From positions 1,054,001-1,118,000 of the forward strand of contig CBDEGK010000008.1 in NCBI GenBank assembly GCA_965237855.1: DNA of 64,000 nucleotides. The letters run 5' to 3'. Both the position numbers and the translations under genes were made by a program. The notes under the pieces were generated by a model. The model did no database searches. It saw nothing but the letters and a program-made list of their open reading frames with translations, and was not told where the DNA came from. The DNA comes from CBDEGK01 sp965237855 (GTDB taxonomy: Bacteria; Pseudomonadota; Gammaproteobacteria; Pseudomonadales; Halieaceae). Below are positions 16,568-24,988 of this stretch, piece after piece (position 1 is the stretch's first letter; the number at the start of each line of letters is the position of its first letter).

Positions 16568-17422
16568 CTAAAACAAGTTGGGGTAGTCCCGCCAGTAGTA
16601 TTGATATTGATCATTGCGCCAGTCACCGTAGATTCGTTCCCAGTCTAAGTCGTCGATGCGCCAGCCGTGGTGGGGTTCCAGGTTGCTGGAAAACACCGGT
16701 GCGCCGTGGTCGCAAAAACGGGTATCCACGCTGATGCGCGCAGCCTCGGCAGCCCGGTTGGGTTCCGCCTTGTGCACGCAGCAGGAATGGAAGATCAGCA
16801 CATCACCTTTTTCGAAATCGGACACATGCCAGGTGGTTTCGTTGTCATAGATCTCGCACTGCACACCGCCTACACCGAGGGCCTCGTGAATGGATCGCAC
16901 GCCGCGAAGATGAGATTTTGGCAGTACTTTGACCCGACCCATTTCCTCGCTCACGTCATGTAGCGCAACCCAGATGCCCGCCATGGTGGGGCCGGCGTTA
17001 TGAGAGTGGGCATCCTGGTGGGGTGGGGTCTCATGGCCAAGCTTGCCCGGTGTAGAAATACGGGCCATCTTCATTGGGTAGACGAATACTTCGTCGTTTA
17101 CCACCTTTCGCATTAAATCGAGAATGGTGGGCTGGTGGAAGAAGCTGTGAAAGCTCTCCAGTGACTGGATGCGCGGGTAGACCTCGTCCCAGGTCGGGTC
17201 GGTTTCAGAAAACGGTTCCCCGGTCAGGACCGGGTGATGGTGATGCGTATCGAAATCCAGGTAGGGCTGCGTTGCCTGGAGAATATCAGCTAGCATCAGG
17301 TCACACTGCTCAGCAGGTAAATACTGTTTGATCAGAAGATAGCCCCATTGCTGGAAGCGCTGGCGCAGAACTGCAGGACTTTCCGATGCCTCTGAGGTGA
17401 TAAAGGGCTGGTTGTCGCTCAT
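16568..17422 (-). CDS. Phytanoyl-CoA dioxygenase (PhyH) family protein
   Basis: A 284-residue Fe(II)/2-oxoglutarate-dependent oxygenase. The iron facial triad appears as His135 and Asp137 (PPHQDAHSH) with His217 in FHSCCVHKAEPN, and Arg229 in ARISVDTRF is placed to bind 2-oxoglutarate. Relatives hydroxylate acyl-CoAs, ectoine-like osmolytes, halogenated compounds or antibiotics, so the substrate is open. Its ATG overlaps the nth stop by four bases, suggesting co-transcription downstream of dapC and nth. Confidence 0.88.
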   Translation of the reverse strand: MSDNQPFITSEASESPAVLRQRFQQWGYLLIKQYLPAEQCDLMLADILQATQPYLDFDTHHHHPVLTGEPFSETDPTWDEVYPRIQSLESFHSFFHQPTILDLMRKVVNDEVFVYPMKMARISTPGKLGHETPPHQDAHSHNAGPTMAGIWVALHDVSEEMGRVKVLPKSHLRGVRSIHEALGVGGVQCEIYDNETTWHVSDFEKGDVLIFHSCCVHKAEPNRAAEAARISVDTRFCDHGAPVFSSNLEPHHGWRIDDLDWERIYGDWRNDQYQYYWRDYPNLF

Positions 17423-18071
17423 GCTTTTCGGGTTTTCTTGGGATGCTTACGGTTGGGGTAACAGGTGGTGCAAATCTCACAGACGGTGCCATCGCAACCG
17501 CGTGCTGAACAGTATTGCCGGCCGTAATAAATAATCTGCAGGTGCAGCTCGTTCCAACATTCTTCCGGGAACAGCCGTTTAAGGTCTCTCTCAGTTTGCA
17601 CCACGTTTTTACCGCTGGTGAGACCCCAGCGCTGGGCCAGGCGGTGAATATGGGTATCTACCGGGAATGCCGCCACACCGAAGGCCTGGCTCATCACCAC
17701 GCTGGCCGTTTTGTGACCCACACCGGGCAGGGTTTCCAGCATCGCCATATCCTGCGGCACCAGCCGGCGTGGTCCCGCACCAGGATTTGGCTGAGTTTTG
17801 AGATGGCTTTCGACTTCTGCGGCGACAGGCCACAGGGCCGAATGATCGCGCGAATATCCTCTACTGCTACAACTGCCATGTCGAAGGGATTGTCGGCGCG
17901 TTCAAACAGCGCAGGCGTCACTGTGTTGACTCGTTCATCAGTACACTGGGCGCTCAGCAGCACGGCCAGCAAGAGGGTGTAGGGATCCTTGTGATCCAGC
18001 GGTATAGGTGTTTCCGGGTACAGCGCGCGCAATCTGTGCAGGATGTAATCCACCCGATCGGCTTTCAACAT
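17419..18071 (-). pseudogene. nth: Endonuclease III with a single-base frameshift
   Basis: Two adjacent frames together give a full-length (about 217-residue) Nth base-excision glycosylase. The first, from ATG 18071, has the N-terminal domain (LLAVLLSAQCTDERVN) and runs to ISKLSQILVRDHAG. The second carries VPQDMAMLETLPGVGHKTAS (helix-hairpin-helix with the catalytic Lys), VDTHIHRLAQRWG (catalytic Asp) and the C-terminal cysteines. The frames meet at about 17762-17770, where one extra base would restore reading. Since all else is intact this may be a sequencing error or a recent mutation. The C-terminal cysteines are spaced C-x4-C-x4-C-x2-C-x2-C, not the classical C-x6-C-x2-C-x5-C of the 4Fe-4S cluster. 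Confidence 0.8.
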
Positions 18072-18074
18072 AGC

Positions 18075-19265
18075 TCAGAGAGACTCCAGGTAAGCACGAA
18101 TTCGCTGCGCTGCGTCTTTGCATTGGTCCACCGGCGCTACCAGTGCCATGCGGACGTGCCCTTCGCCGGGATTGATGCCGTGTTTGACCCGGCCCAGGAA
18201 CTGTCCGGGTAGGACGGTCAGATTCTGTTGCTCATACAGGCTCGCCGCAAATTGGGTATCGGCAATCGGCGTCTGCGGCCACAGGTAAAAACTGGCCTGC
18301 GGCCGTTGCATGGGTAAGAGGTCGGCGAGGACTTCCAGTACCACATCAAACTTGAGTCGATACTGATTGCGATTTTCTTTCACGTGCACCTCATCATTCC
18401 AGGCGGCAACACTGGCCACCTGGTGATGAGGTGGCATGGCGCAGCCCTGGTAGGTGCGATACAGCATGAATCGCTTGAGAATGTCGGCGTCCCCGGCGAC
18501 AAAGCCGGAACGCAGCCCTGGCAGGTTGGAGCGTTTGGACAGGCTATGGAACACCAGGCAGCCGCTGTAATCATGCAAACCCATCGCAGCACAGGCCTGT
18601 AACAGCCCGACCGGGGGGCGAGATTCGTCAGCATATATCTCGGAATAACATTCATCGCTGGCGATGACGAAGTCGTGCTGTTGGGCCAGCTCAATCAGCT
18701 TTTCCAGGGTTGCCTGTGGAATCACTGCGCCGGTGGGGTTACCCGGGCTGCACAGATATAGCAGTTGGCAGCGCTGCCAGGTGTCCGCAGCTACCGCATC
18801 GAAGTCGGGAATAAAATCGTTGTCGATGGTGCAGTTCAGCAATTCCAGCTCGGCGCCCGCCAGTGCCGCGGCACCTTCATATATCTGGTAGAAGGGATTG
18901 GGGGCTATCACCAGGGGCTTGTCGGCGCGGTTGATCACTGCCTGGGCGATGGCGAATAGAGCTTCGCGGGTGCCGCTAACGGGCAGCAATTGTCGCTCGG
19001 AATCGATACCGGCAAGTTGGAAGCGCTGCCCGAGCCAGTCGCTGGCGGCGTGGCGCAATTCCGGCATGCCCCGGGTCAGGGGGTATTTGGATAGCAGCTG
19101 CAGGTTGTCGCGCAGCGCTTGCAGCACAAATTCAGGCGCCGGGTGTTGCGGTTCGCCAATACCCAGTGTCACCGCTGGTAACTCTGCATTGCAGGTGATG
19201 TTCTCGAACAACAGGCGTAATTTCTCGAAGGGGTAGGGCCGCAGTAGCTCCAGCTCAGAATTCAT
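18075..19265 (-). CDS. dapC: Succinyldiaminopimelate transaminase
   Basis: DapC (396 residues) is a PLP-dependent fold-type I aminotransferase that makes N-succinyl-L,L-diaminopimelate, the step between DapD and DapE. Landmarks are LGIGEPQHPAPEFV and YPLTRGMPELR near the N-terminus, the NPFYQIYEGAA and CSPGNPTGAVI segments, and the PLP-lysine motif SLSKRSNLPGLRSGF. It lies immediately downstream of glnD (one-base overlap), an order also found in pseudomonads. With dapA, dapD and dapE the window holds four genes of this pathway. Confidence 0.93.
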   Translation of the reverse strand: MNSELELLRPYPFEKLRLLFENITCNAELPAVTLGIGEPQHPAPEFVLQALRDNLQLLSKYPLTRGMPELRHAASDWLGQRFQLAGIDSERQLLPVSGTREALFAIAQAVINRADKPLVIAPNPFYQIYEGAAALAGAELELLNCTIDNDFIPDFDAVAADTWQRCQLLYLCSPGNPTGAVIPQATLEKLIELAQQHDFVIASDECYSEIYADESRPPVGLLQACAAMGLHDYSGCLVFHSLSKRSNLPGLRSGFVAGDADILKRFMLYRTYQGCAMPPHHQVASVAAWNDEVHVKENRNQYRLKFDVVLEVLADLLPMQRPQASFYLWPQTPIADTQFAASLYEQQNLTVLPGQFLGRVKHGINPGEGHVRMALVAPVDQCKDAAQRIRAYLESL

Positions 19266-21946
19266 TAGGCGGCCGCTTGCTCGTCCAGTTCTTTGCAGAT
19301 GGCGGCCTGGATTTCCGCGCCCAACTTGGCATCGGTGATGGGCTGGCCGTGAGCGTCGGTGATGAAGAACACATCCTCCACCCGTTCACCCAGGGTAGCG
19401 ATCTTGGCTGCCTGCAATTCTATGCCGAATTCAAAAAAGATCCGGCCAATACGTGCCAGCAGGCCCGGTCTATCGGGGGTTGTCACCTCTAGAATGCTGA
19501 CCTGCTTCACCTCGTCAATCACCATCGAGGTCTCGGTGGGCACCGAGAAAAACTTGATCTGGCGTGGCGTGCGGCGTTGCACAATTTCTGGATAACGATC
19601 GCGATCTGCCAATAGTTCTGCCAGCCTGGTGCTAATGTACTGGATGCGACCGGGGTCCTGGGAAATAGATCCGCCATTGGCATCCAACACGTAAAAGGTA
19701 TCCATGGCCATGCCGTCAACCGAGTTGTAGACACGGGCGTCCTGTACGCTCAGGTCCAGTTGTTCGAGTGCGGCGGCAACAACGGCGAACAGGTAATCCT
19801 GGGAGCGGACATGAATGAATATCTGCGTGGCCAGCTCAATGTTGTTTTCGGTAGTAGCCGATTTAACCAGCACCAGGGGGCTGTCCTTGTCGAAATGTTC
19901 AGCGATGGCTTCCATGTGCCAGACAATGTCCTCAGGCTTTTCTCGCAAGAAGTATTCCTCGCCGCTCTCCTGCCACAGGGCGATCACTTCCTCGGCAATA
20001 AATCCGCGATCCTCCAGTTGTTCCAGGGCGCGCTGTTGCGTCTGTGCAATCCACTCCTGTTTATCGACCCGTGTTTCCAAGCCGCGCGCGAGGGCGCGTT
20101 TGGTCTCGGTGTACAGCTGGCGCAGGAGTGAGCCCCGCCAGGCGTTCCACAGGGTGGGGTTGGTGGCATTGATATCTGCCACCGTCAGCGTAAACAAGTA
20201 GTCCAGGTGTAGCTGGTCGCCCATGGTTTCGGCGAATTCTTGCACGACCTCGGGATCGCTAATGTCTTTACGTTGCGCCACGCCGGACATATAGAGGTGA
20301 TGTTGGACCAGCCAGCACACCAGCTTGGTATCCACTGGATTAATGCCGTGGTTTTCGCAGAACACCTCGGCGTCTACCGCTCCCAGCTCAGAGTGGTCGC
20401 CGCCGCGGCCCTTGCCTATATCGTGGTAGAGGCCGGCGATATAGAGTAGCTCCAGTTTTGGTAGCCTGGACGCCACCCTGCTGGTTACCGGGAAGCGCTC
20501 GCGAAACTCGGGGTACTGAAAACGCCGCAGGTTTTTGATCACTTCCAGGGTATGAGCGTCGACGGTGTAGATATGAAACAAGTCGTGCTGCATTTGCCCC
20601 ACGATCTTGCCAAACTCAGGCAGGTACTTGCCGAGTATGCCGTAACGATTCATGCGGCGCAGTTGGCGTGCCAACTTGTGCGGCGAACGCATGAGTTGCA
20701 TAAACAAGCGGCGATTGCGAGGATCGGCGCGAAACTGATCGTCAATCAGCTCGCGGTTATCGCGAATCAGGCGAATGGTTGAGACATGAATTCCCTCTAT
20801 GTCCGGGTTGTTGCCACAGAGAACAAATACCTCTAGCAAGGCGGACGGTGTCTTGCGGAACATATCCTCGCTGCTGGCTTCGATATAACCATTGCGAATC
20901 TGGAATCGAGAGTTGACCCTGGTGATGTCGTCGGCGGTAGCGGCGCGAAGAATCACCTGGTCAAAGTGCTGCATCAACACCTCGTTGAGCTGCCCCAGGG
21001 CCAGCACCCAGCGGTAGTACTGCTGCATGAACTGCTCAATGGCCAGGCGTTGATCGCTGTCTTTATAGCCGAACATGCCCGCCAGTTCCCGCTGGTTGTC
21101 AAATAGCAGACGGTCTTCCTCTCGATTGGCGATCAGGTGCAGTGCGTAGCGCACTCGCCACAGAAAATCTTGGCCATTTTGCAAAATACTCAGTTCGTCA
21201 TCGGTGAGAAAGCCCAGCCGCGCCAGGACCTTCGGATCACGTTCCCCAAAGTGGCGTGCAGCTATCCAGCCGATCATCTGGATGTCTCGTAAGCCTCCGG
21301 GAGAGGCTTTAACGTTGGGTTCCAGGTTGTATTCAGTATCCGCATACTTGGCGTGGCGGCTCTTTTGCTCCAGCCACTTGGCCCGGAAGAACTCGTCGCT
21401 GGCCCAGAGGCGGTTGGGTCCGGTGGCCTCGTGCATGGCGTGTAACAGATTCTCTTGGCCGGCGATCAGTCGCGACTCCATCATGCTGGTGGCCACGGTG
21501 ATATCGGCTTTCGCATTTTCCACGCAGTCGGCTACCGTGCGAACACTGTGACCAATGCTTAGCTTGATATCCCACAGCAGGGTCAGGAAGCCTTCAATAA
21601 TGTCGTCGCTGTCGGCACAACTGTCGCCCAGCAAAATAAGCAGGTCGACGTCAGAGTGGGGATGCAACTCACCGCGGCCGTAGCCACCTACCGCTATCAA
21701 TGCTATCTCTGCATCCTGCCAATCGAAGCTCTGCCATATAGTGGCGAGAAACTCATCCAGGTAGCGGGCTCGCAGGTGGATCAATGGCGCGACTTCGATG
21801 GTGGAGTCGAACTGCGCGTTGAGGTGGTCACGGCCCGCTTGCCACTGCGCCTTTAGTGCGGCAATACGCTGCCCTGGATTGGCGCAGGCCTCGGCCAGGG
21901 CGGCCGGGTCCAGTAGCGCCAGGGGCAGTGGCTCAGAATTGCTCAC
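19265..21946 (-). CDS. glnD: Bifunctional uridylyltransferase/uridylyl-removing enzyme (PII)
   Basis: GlnD (893 residues from the GTG at 21946; E. coli has 890) senses glutamine and adds or removes UMP on PII proteins to set nitrogen assimilation. Domains in order: nucleotidyltransferase with GGYGRGELHPHSDVDLLIL, a central HD domain with GLYHDIGKGRGGDHSELGA, and two C-terminal ACT domains (VYNSVDGMAMDTFYVLD and EVTTPDRPGLLARIGRIF). The frame is open to 22048, but the extra residues mirror the map gene and look non-homologous. The GTG start overlaps the map stop by 14 bases, the usual map-glnD coupling. Confidence 0.95.
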   Translation of the reverse strand: MSNSEPLPLALLDPAALAEACANPGQRIAALKAQWQAGRDHLNAQFDSTIEVAPLIHLRARYLDEFLATIWQSFDWQDAEIALIAVGGYGRGELHPHSDVDLLILLGDSCADSDDIIEGFLTLLWDIKLSIGHSVRTVADCVENAKADITVATSMMESRLIAGQENLLHAMHEATGPNRLWASDEFFRAKWLEQKSRHAKYADTEYNLEPNVKASPGGLRDIQMIGWIAARHFGERDPKVLARLGFLTDDELSILQNGQDFLWRVRYALHLIANREEDRLLFDNQRELAGMFGYKDSDQRLAIEQFMQQYYRWVLALGQLNEVLMQHFDQVILRAATADDITRVNSRFQIRNGYIEASSEDMFRKTPSALLEVFVLCGNNPDIEGIHVSTIRLIRDNRELIDDQFRADPRNRRLFMQLMRSPHKLARQLRRMNRYGILGKYLPEFGKIVGQMQHDLFHIYTVDAHTLEVIKNLRRFQYPEFRERFPVTSRVASRLPKLELLYIAGLYHDIGKGRGGDHSELGAVDAEVFCENHGINPVDTKLVCWLVQHHLYMSGVAQRKDISDPEVVQEFAETMGDQLHLDYLFTLTVADINATNPTLWNAWRGSLLRQLYTETKRALARGLETRVDKQEWIAQTQQRALEQLEDRGFIAEEVIALWQESGEEYFLREKPEDIVWHMEAIAEHFDKDSPLVLVKSATTENNIELATQIFIHVRSQDYLFAVVAAALEQLDLSVQDARVYNSVDGMAMDTFYVLDANGGSISQDPGRIQYISTRLAELLADRDRYPEIVQRRTPRQIKFFSVPTETSMVIDEVKQVSILEVTTPDRPGLLARIGRIFFEFGIELQAAKIATLGERVEDVFFITDAHGQPITDAKLGAEIQAAICKELDEQAAA

Positions 21947-22706
21947 TGGCACGGGCAGTAAAGACTTCGCAGCCAGTTTCAGTAACAGCCAGGGTGTGTT
22001 CCCACTGGGCCGACAGGCGACCGTCACGGGTGGTAACAGTCCACCCATCTTTCTTGTTCAGTTTCACGTGGCGCTTGCCGGCATTAACCATGGGCTCAAT
22101 GGTAAAGGTCATCCCGGGCTTCAGCTCCATACCGCTGCCCGCTTTACCGTAGTGCAGTATCTGCGGCTCTTCGTGGAAGATGGTGCCGATGCCGTGTCCG
22201 CAATACTCGCGAACCACGGAATAGTAATTCTTTTCAGCATAGGTCTGGATCACATGACCTATATCGCCGAGTGTAGCGCCAGGTTTGACCACCTCGATGC
22301 CGCGGTACAGACATTCCTGAGTGATCTGGATCAGGCGTTCTGCGTGGGGTGCCACCTTGCCCACGCAGAACATTTCGCTGGTATCGCCGTGATAGGCATC
22401 CTTGATTACCGTGATATCGATGTTCACGATGTCGCCGGATTTGAGTGTCTTCTTTTCTGAAGGAATGCCGTGACAGACCACATCGTTGACCGAGGTGCAG
22501 ATGGATTTGGGGAAGCCGTTGTAATTGAGGGGTGCCGGAATCGCACCCAGTTCCCCAACAATATACTCGTGACAGATGCGGTCGAGTTCACCGGTGGTCG
22601 CCCCGACCTGTACATGGGGCGCAATCATTTCCAGGACCGACGCCGCCAGACGGCCGGCAACACGCATTTTCTCTAGCTCTTCAGCGGTTTTGATGGTCGC
22701 AGCCAT
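21933..22706 (-). CDS. map: Methionine aminopeptidase, type I
   Basis: MAP (257 residues from ATG 22706) removes the initiator methionine from nascent proteins using a di-metal centre. The metal ligands are recognisable: two Asp in GDIVNIDITVIKDAYHGDTS, His in CGHGIGTIFHEEP, and Glu in FTIEPMVN and in the final QWEHTLAVTE. An upstream in-frame ATG at 22763 would add 19 residues unlike any MAP N-terminus, so the inner start is used. It is divergent from rpsB and followed by glnD, as in many gammaproteobacteria. Confidence 0.96.
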   Translation of the reverse strand: MAATIKTAEELEKMRVAGRLAASVLEMIAPHVQVGATTGELDRICHEYIVGELGAIPAPLNYNGFPKSICTSVNDVVCHGIPSEKKTLKSGDIVNIDITVIKDAYHGDTSEMFCVGKVAPHAERLIQITQECLYRGIEVVKPGATLGDIGHVIQTYAEKNYYSVVREYCGHGIGTIFHEEPQILHYGKAGSGMELKPGMTFTIEPMVNAGKRHVKLNKKDGWTVTTRDGRLSAQWEHTLAVTETGCEVFTARASEQF

Positions 22707-22802
22707 AGCGTTATCGTCGTTCTCCGCAGGGTGGATGGGGCAAAGGGCGGCTATTTTACGCATATTTTCACGGAAAAACAGCAGCTTAGAGAGCTAAACT
22801 GG

Positions 22803-22831
22803 TTTATTTGGTGCCCCCCCTGTGGTATAAA
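22803..22831 (+). promoter_or_regulatory. Putative rpsB-tsf promoter with GC-rich discriminator
   Basis: TATAAA at 22826-22831 is followed by the GC-rich discriminator GCGCGCC, typical of stringently controlled ribosomal promoters. A weak -35 (TTTATT, 22803-22808) lies 17 bases upstream. The remaining leader to the rpsB start, about 160 bases, is long enough for the S2 autoregulatory leader known in gammaproteobacteria; no structure was confirmed. No gene is seen in the 290-base gap between map and rpsB. Confidence 0.5.
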
Positions 22832-22996
22832 GCGCGCCTCTTTCAGGCATGGGTTCAGCATTGGGCTGTATATGACCGGGAAGAAAACGACACACACATG
22901 TCGTCACATTGGCCAGGGTGCTCATTTTTTTCAAGTAAAACAATGGGTTGGCGAATGGGGCATGTGGAGGACTAACCCGTACAAGGTAGATAAACT

Positions 22997-23953
22997 ATGA
23001 CGCAAGTAAGTATGCGCGACCTGCTGCAGGCAGGCGCACACTTCGGACACCAGACCCGTTACTGGAATCCGAAAATGGATCAGTACATTTTTGGCGCACG
23101 TAACAAGATCCATATCATCAACCTGGAACACACTGTTCCCGCTTTCAACGAAGCTCTCGACCTGATCAGGGGCCTGACCTCAAACAAGAACAAGATTCTG
23201 TTTGTGGGTACCAAGCGTGCCGCTGGCAAGCTGATCAAGGAAGAAGCCCAACGTTCCGGAATGCCCTACGTCAGCCATCGCTGGCTGGGTGGCATGCTGA
23301 CCAACTACAAGACCATCCGCGCCTCTATCAAGCGGCTGCGCGATCTTGAAGCTCAGCAGGACGACGGTACTTTTGAGCGTTTGACCAAGAAAGAAGCCCT
23401 GATGCGCTCCCGCACTATGGAGAAGTTGGAGCGTTCTATCGGTGGAATCAAAGACATGGCTGGTCTTCCCGACGCGCTGTTTGTGATCGACGTGGATCAC
23501 GAGCGTATTGCGGTAACCGAAGCCAATAAGTTGGGTATCCCGGTTATCGGTATCGTGGATACCAACAGCAATCCCGATGGTATCGACTACATCATTCCCG
23601 GCAATGACGACGCAATCCGCGCCATCAAGCTCTATGTAAAGGCGGTTGCAGATGCCTGCATCGAAGGCCGTGCGGAAGGCGGCGAGATGATTGCCACCAA
23701 GGACGAATTCGTCGAAGTGGACGCTGCGGCAGCCGATGCTGTAGAAGCACCGGCAGCCGATGCTGACGCAGAAGTTGCGGCAGCCGATGCAGCTGCAGAG
23801 GCACCTGTAGAGGCAGCTGCAGAAGCACCTGTAGAAGCGGCTGCAGAAGCACCGACAGAAGCACCGACAGCCGATGCTGCGGCAGAGGCAGAGACTGCAG
23901 CCGAAGCTACTGTGGCTGAGGACGCGCCGGCCGAAGAAACCAAGGCCGAGTAA
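22997..23953 (+). CDS. rpsB: 30S ribosomal protein S2 with acidic C-terminal tail
   Basis: S2 is an essential small-subunit protein. The first about 240 residues are a normal S2 (MTQVSMRDLLQAGAHFGHQT, NPKMDQYIFGARNKIHIINL, RWLGGMLTNYKTI, VDTNSNPDGIDYIIPGNDDA). The protein is 318 residues against 241 in E. coli because of a tail from about residue 241 (from about 23717) made almost only of Ala, Glu, Asp, Pro, Val and Thr, with one Lys. The tail DNA is internally repetitive (variants of GCAGCCGATGC and GCTGCAGAAGCACC). It heads the rpsB-tsf operon. Confidence 0.97.
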   Translation: MTQVSMRDLLQAGAHFGHQTRYWNPKMDQYIFGARNKIHIINLEHTVPAFNEALDLIRGLTSNKNKILFVGTKRAAGKLIKEEAQRSGMPYVSHRWLGGMLTNYKTIRASIKRLRDLEAQQDDGTFERLTKKEALMRSRTMEKLERSIGGIKDMAGLPDALFVIDVDHERIAVTEANKLGIPVIGIVDTNSNPDGIDYIIPGNDDAIRAIKLYVKAVADACIEGRAEGGEMIATKDEFVEVDAAAADAVEAPAADADAEVAAADAAAEAPVEAAAEAPVEAAAEAPTEAPTADAAAEAETAAEATVAEDAPAEETKAE

Positions 23954-23968
23954 CACTAGAAATTCCAG

Positions 23969-24014
23969 GGACGGCCGACGTTTTCCGCTGCACAGCGGAA
24001 AATCTGGGCCGTCC
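23969..24014 (+). promoter_or_regulatory. Long hairpin between rpsB and tsf
   Basis: Outer arms GGACGGCC (23969-23976) and GGCCGTCC (24007-24014) enclose a second perfect 9-bp stem TTTTCCGCT/AGCGGAAAA (23981-23989, 23994-24002) with a four-base GCAC loop. No U-run follows, so it is not a simple terminator. It ends ten bases before the tsf GGAGG, so it could act as an attenuator, a processing site or an mRNA stabiliser setting the S2 to EF-Ts ratio. Confidence 0.6.
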
Positions 24015-24035
24015 TCATTAAACGGAGGAATACCA

Positions 24036-24893
24036 ATGTCTATAGCACTGGTGAAAGAGCTGCGCGAGCGTACCGGTTTGGGCATGATGGAGTGCAAGAA
24101 AGCACTCAAAGCAGCCGACAACGATGTCGAGATGGCGATTGAAGAATTGCGTAAATCCAGTGGCATGAAGGCAGCCAAGAAGGCCGGCCGTACGGCTGCC
24201 GATGGCGTGGTGTCTATTCGCGTCGCCAACGACAACAGCTATGGCATTATGTTGGAGATCAATAGCGAGACGGACTTTGCTGCCCGTGATGAGGGTTTCC
24301 TGGGTTTTGTTGGCAGCGTGGTGGATGCCGCTTATGATAGCAAGCAGACCGATATCGCTGCCCTGATGGCGGGTGCACTGGAATCTTCGCGCGAAGCACT
24401 GGTTCAGAAAATAGGCGAGAACATTGGCGTGCGCCGTGCTGCCGCCGCTAGCGCTGAAGACGGCGTGGTCGGTGCTTATGTCCACGGCAACAAGCGCATC
24501 GCGGTACTGGTTCAGCTGAAAGGCGGCGACGCCGAGCTGGCCAAGGATGTAGCCATGCATGTAGCTGCTGTGAACCCGCAAGTGGTGTCTGCCGACGACA
24601 TGCCCGCAGACGTCGTGGCCAAAGAGAAAGAAATCTTCACCGCCCAGGCGCAGGATAGCGGCAAGCCGGCGGAGATCATCGAGAAGATGATTGGCGGACG
24701 CATCAAGAAGTTCCTGGCGGAAAACAGCCTGGTCGAGCAGCCTTTTGTAAAAGACCCGGATCAGACCGTCGGGAAGCTGGTAGCCAATGCCGGTGCCGAG
24801 GTTGTTTCGTTCTCACGTTTCGAGGTGGGAGAGGGCATCGAGAAGGAAGAAGTGGATTTTGCTGCCGAGGTTGCTGCCCAGCTGAAGGGCTAA
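24036..24893 (+). CDS. tsf: Elongation factor Ts
   Basis: EF-Ts (285 residues) is the nucleotide-exchange factor for EF-Tu. The start MSIALVKELRERTGLGMMEC has GGAGG at 24024-24028; the frame is open further upstream, but that is a shadow of the rpsB tail. The EF-Tu-contacting INSETDFAARDEGFLGF segment is intact, as are DMPADVVAKEKEIF and the C-terminal part. It follows rpsB after a hairpin and is followed by a strong terminator before pyrH. Confidence 0.97.
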   Translation: MSIALVKELRERTGLGMMECKKALKAADNDVEMAIEELRKSSGMKAAKKAGRTAADGVVSIRVANDNSYGIMLEINSETDFAARDEGFLGFVGSVVDAAYDSKQTDIAALMAGALESSREALVQKIGENIGVRRAAAASAEDGVVGAYVHGNKRIAVLVQLKGGDAELAKDVAMHVAAVNPQVVSADDMPADVVAKEKEIFTAQAQDSGKPAEIIEKMIGGRIKKFLAENSLVEQPFVKDPDQTVGKLVANAGAEVVSFSRFEVGEGIEKEEVDFAAEVAAQLKG

Positions 24894-24909
24894 GGCTAAG
24901 ATGATTGTG

Positions 24910-24951
24910 AAGCGGGGTTGTTGCCGGTAAAGCGGCCGCCCCGCTTTTTTT
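24910..24951 (+). terminator. Rho-independent terminator after tsf
   Basis: AAGCGGGG (24910-24917) pairs with CCCCGCTT (24939-24946), followed by a run of seven T from 24945. A shorter alternative stem AAAGCGG/CCGCTTT shares the same T-run. It lies 16 bases after the tsf stop and 38 bases before the pyrH start, so pyrH needs read-through or its own promoter. Confidence 0.75.
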
Positions 24952-24988
24952 GTACCATACGTTCAGCTTTTTTACAGGATACGCGTTT

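Noticed and set aside
21947..22048. Extended N-terminus of glnD inside map.
   Set aside because: It reads the map C-terminus in another frame; the GTG at 21946 gives the usual GlnD length and the usual short overlap.
22707..22763. Extended N-terminus of map from the ATG at 22763.
   Set aside because: The extra 19 residues do not resemble any methionine aminopeptidase start; the ATG at 22706 gives the usual length.
23874..24035. Upstream in-frame extension of tsf through the hairpin.
   Set aside because: The true EF-Ts start has GGAGG at 24024-24028 and the extension is rpsB tail read in another frame.
23180..24235. A 351-residue open frame on the minus strand opposite rpsB and tsf.
   Set aside because: It is a shadow of the low-complexity Ala/Glu tail of rpsB and crosses the intergenic hairpin; it has no ribosome site and a Cys/Phe/Arg-rich composition unlike a protein.
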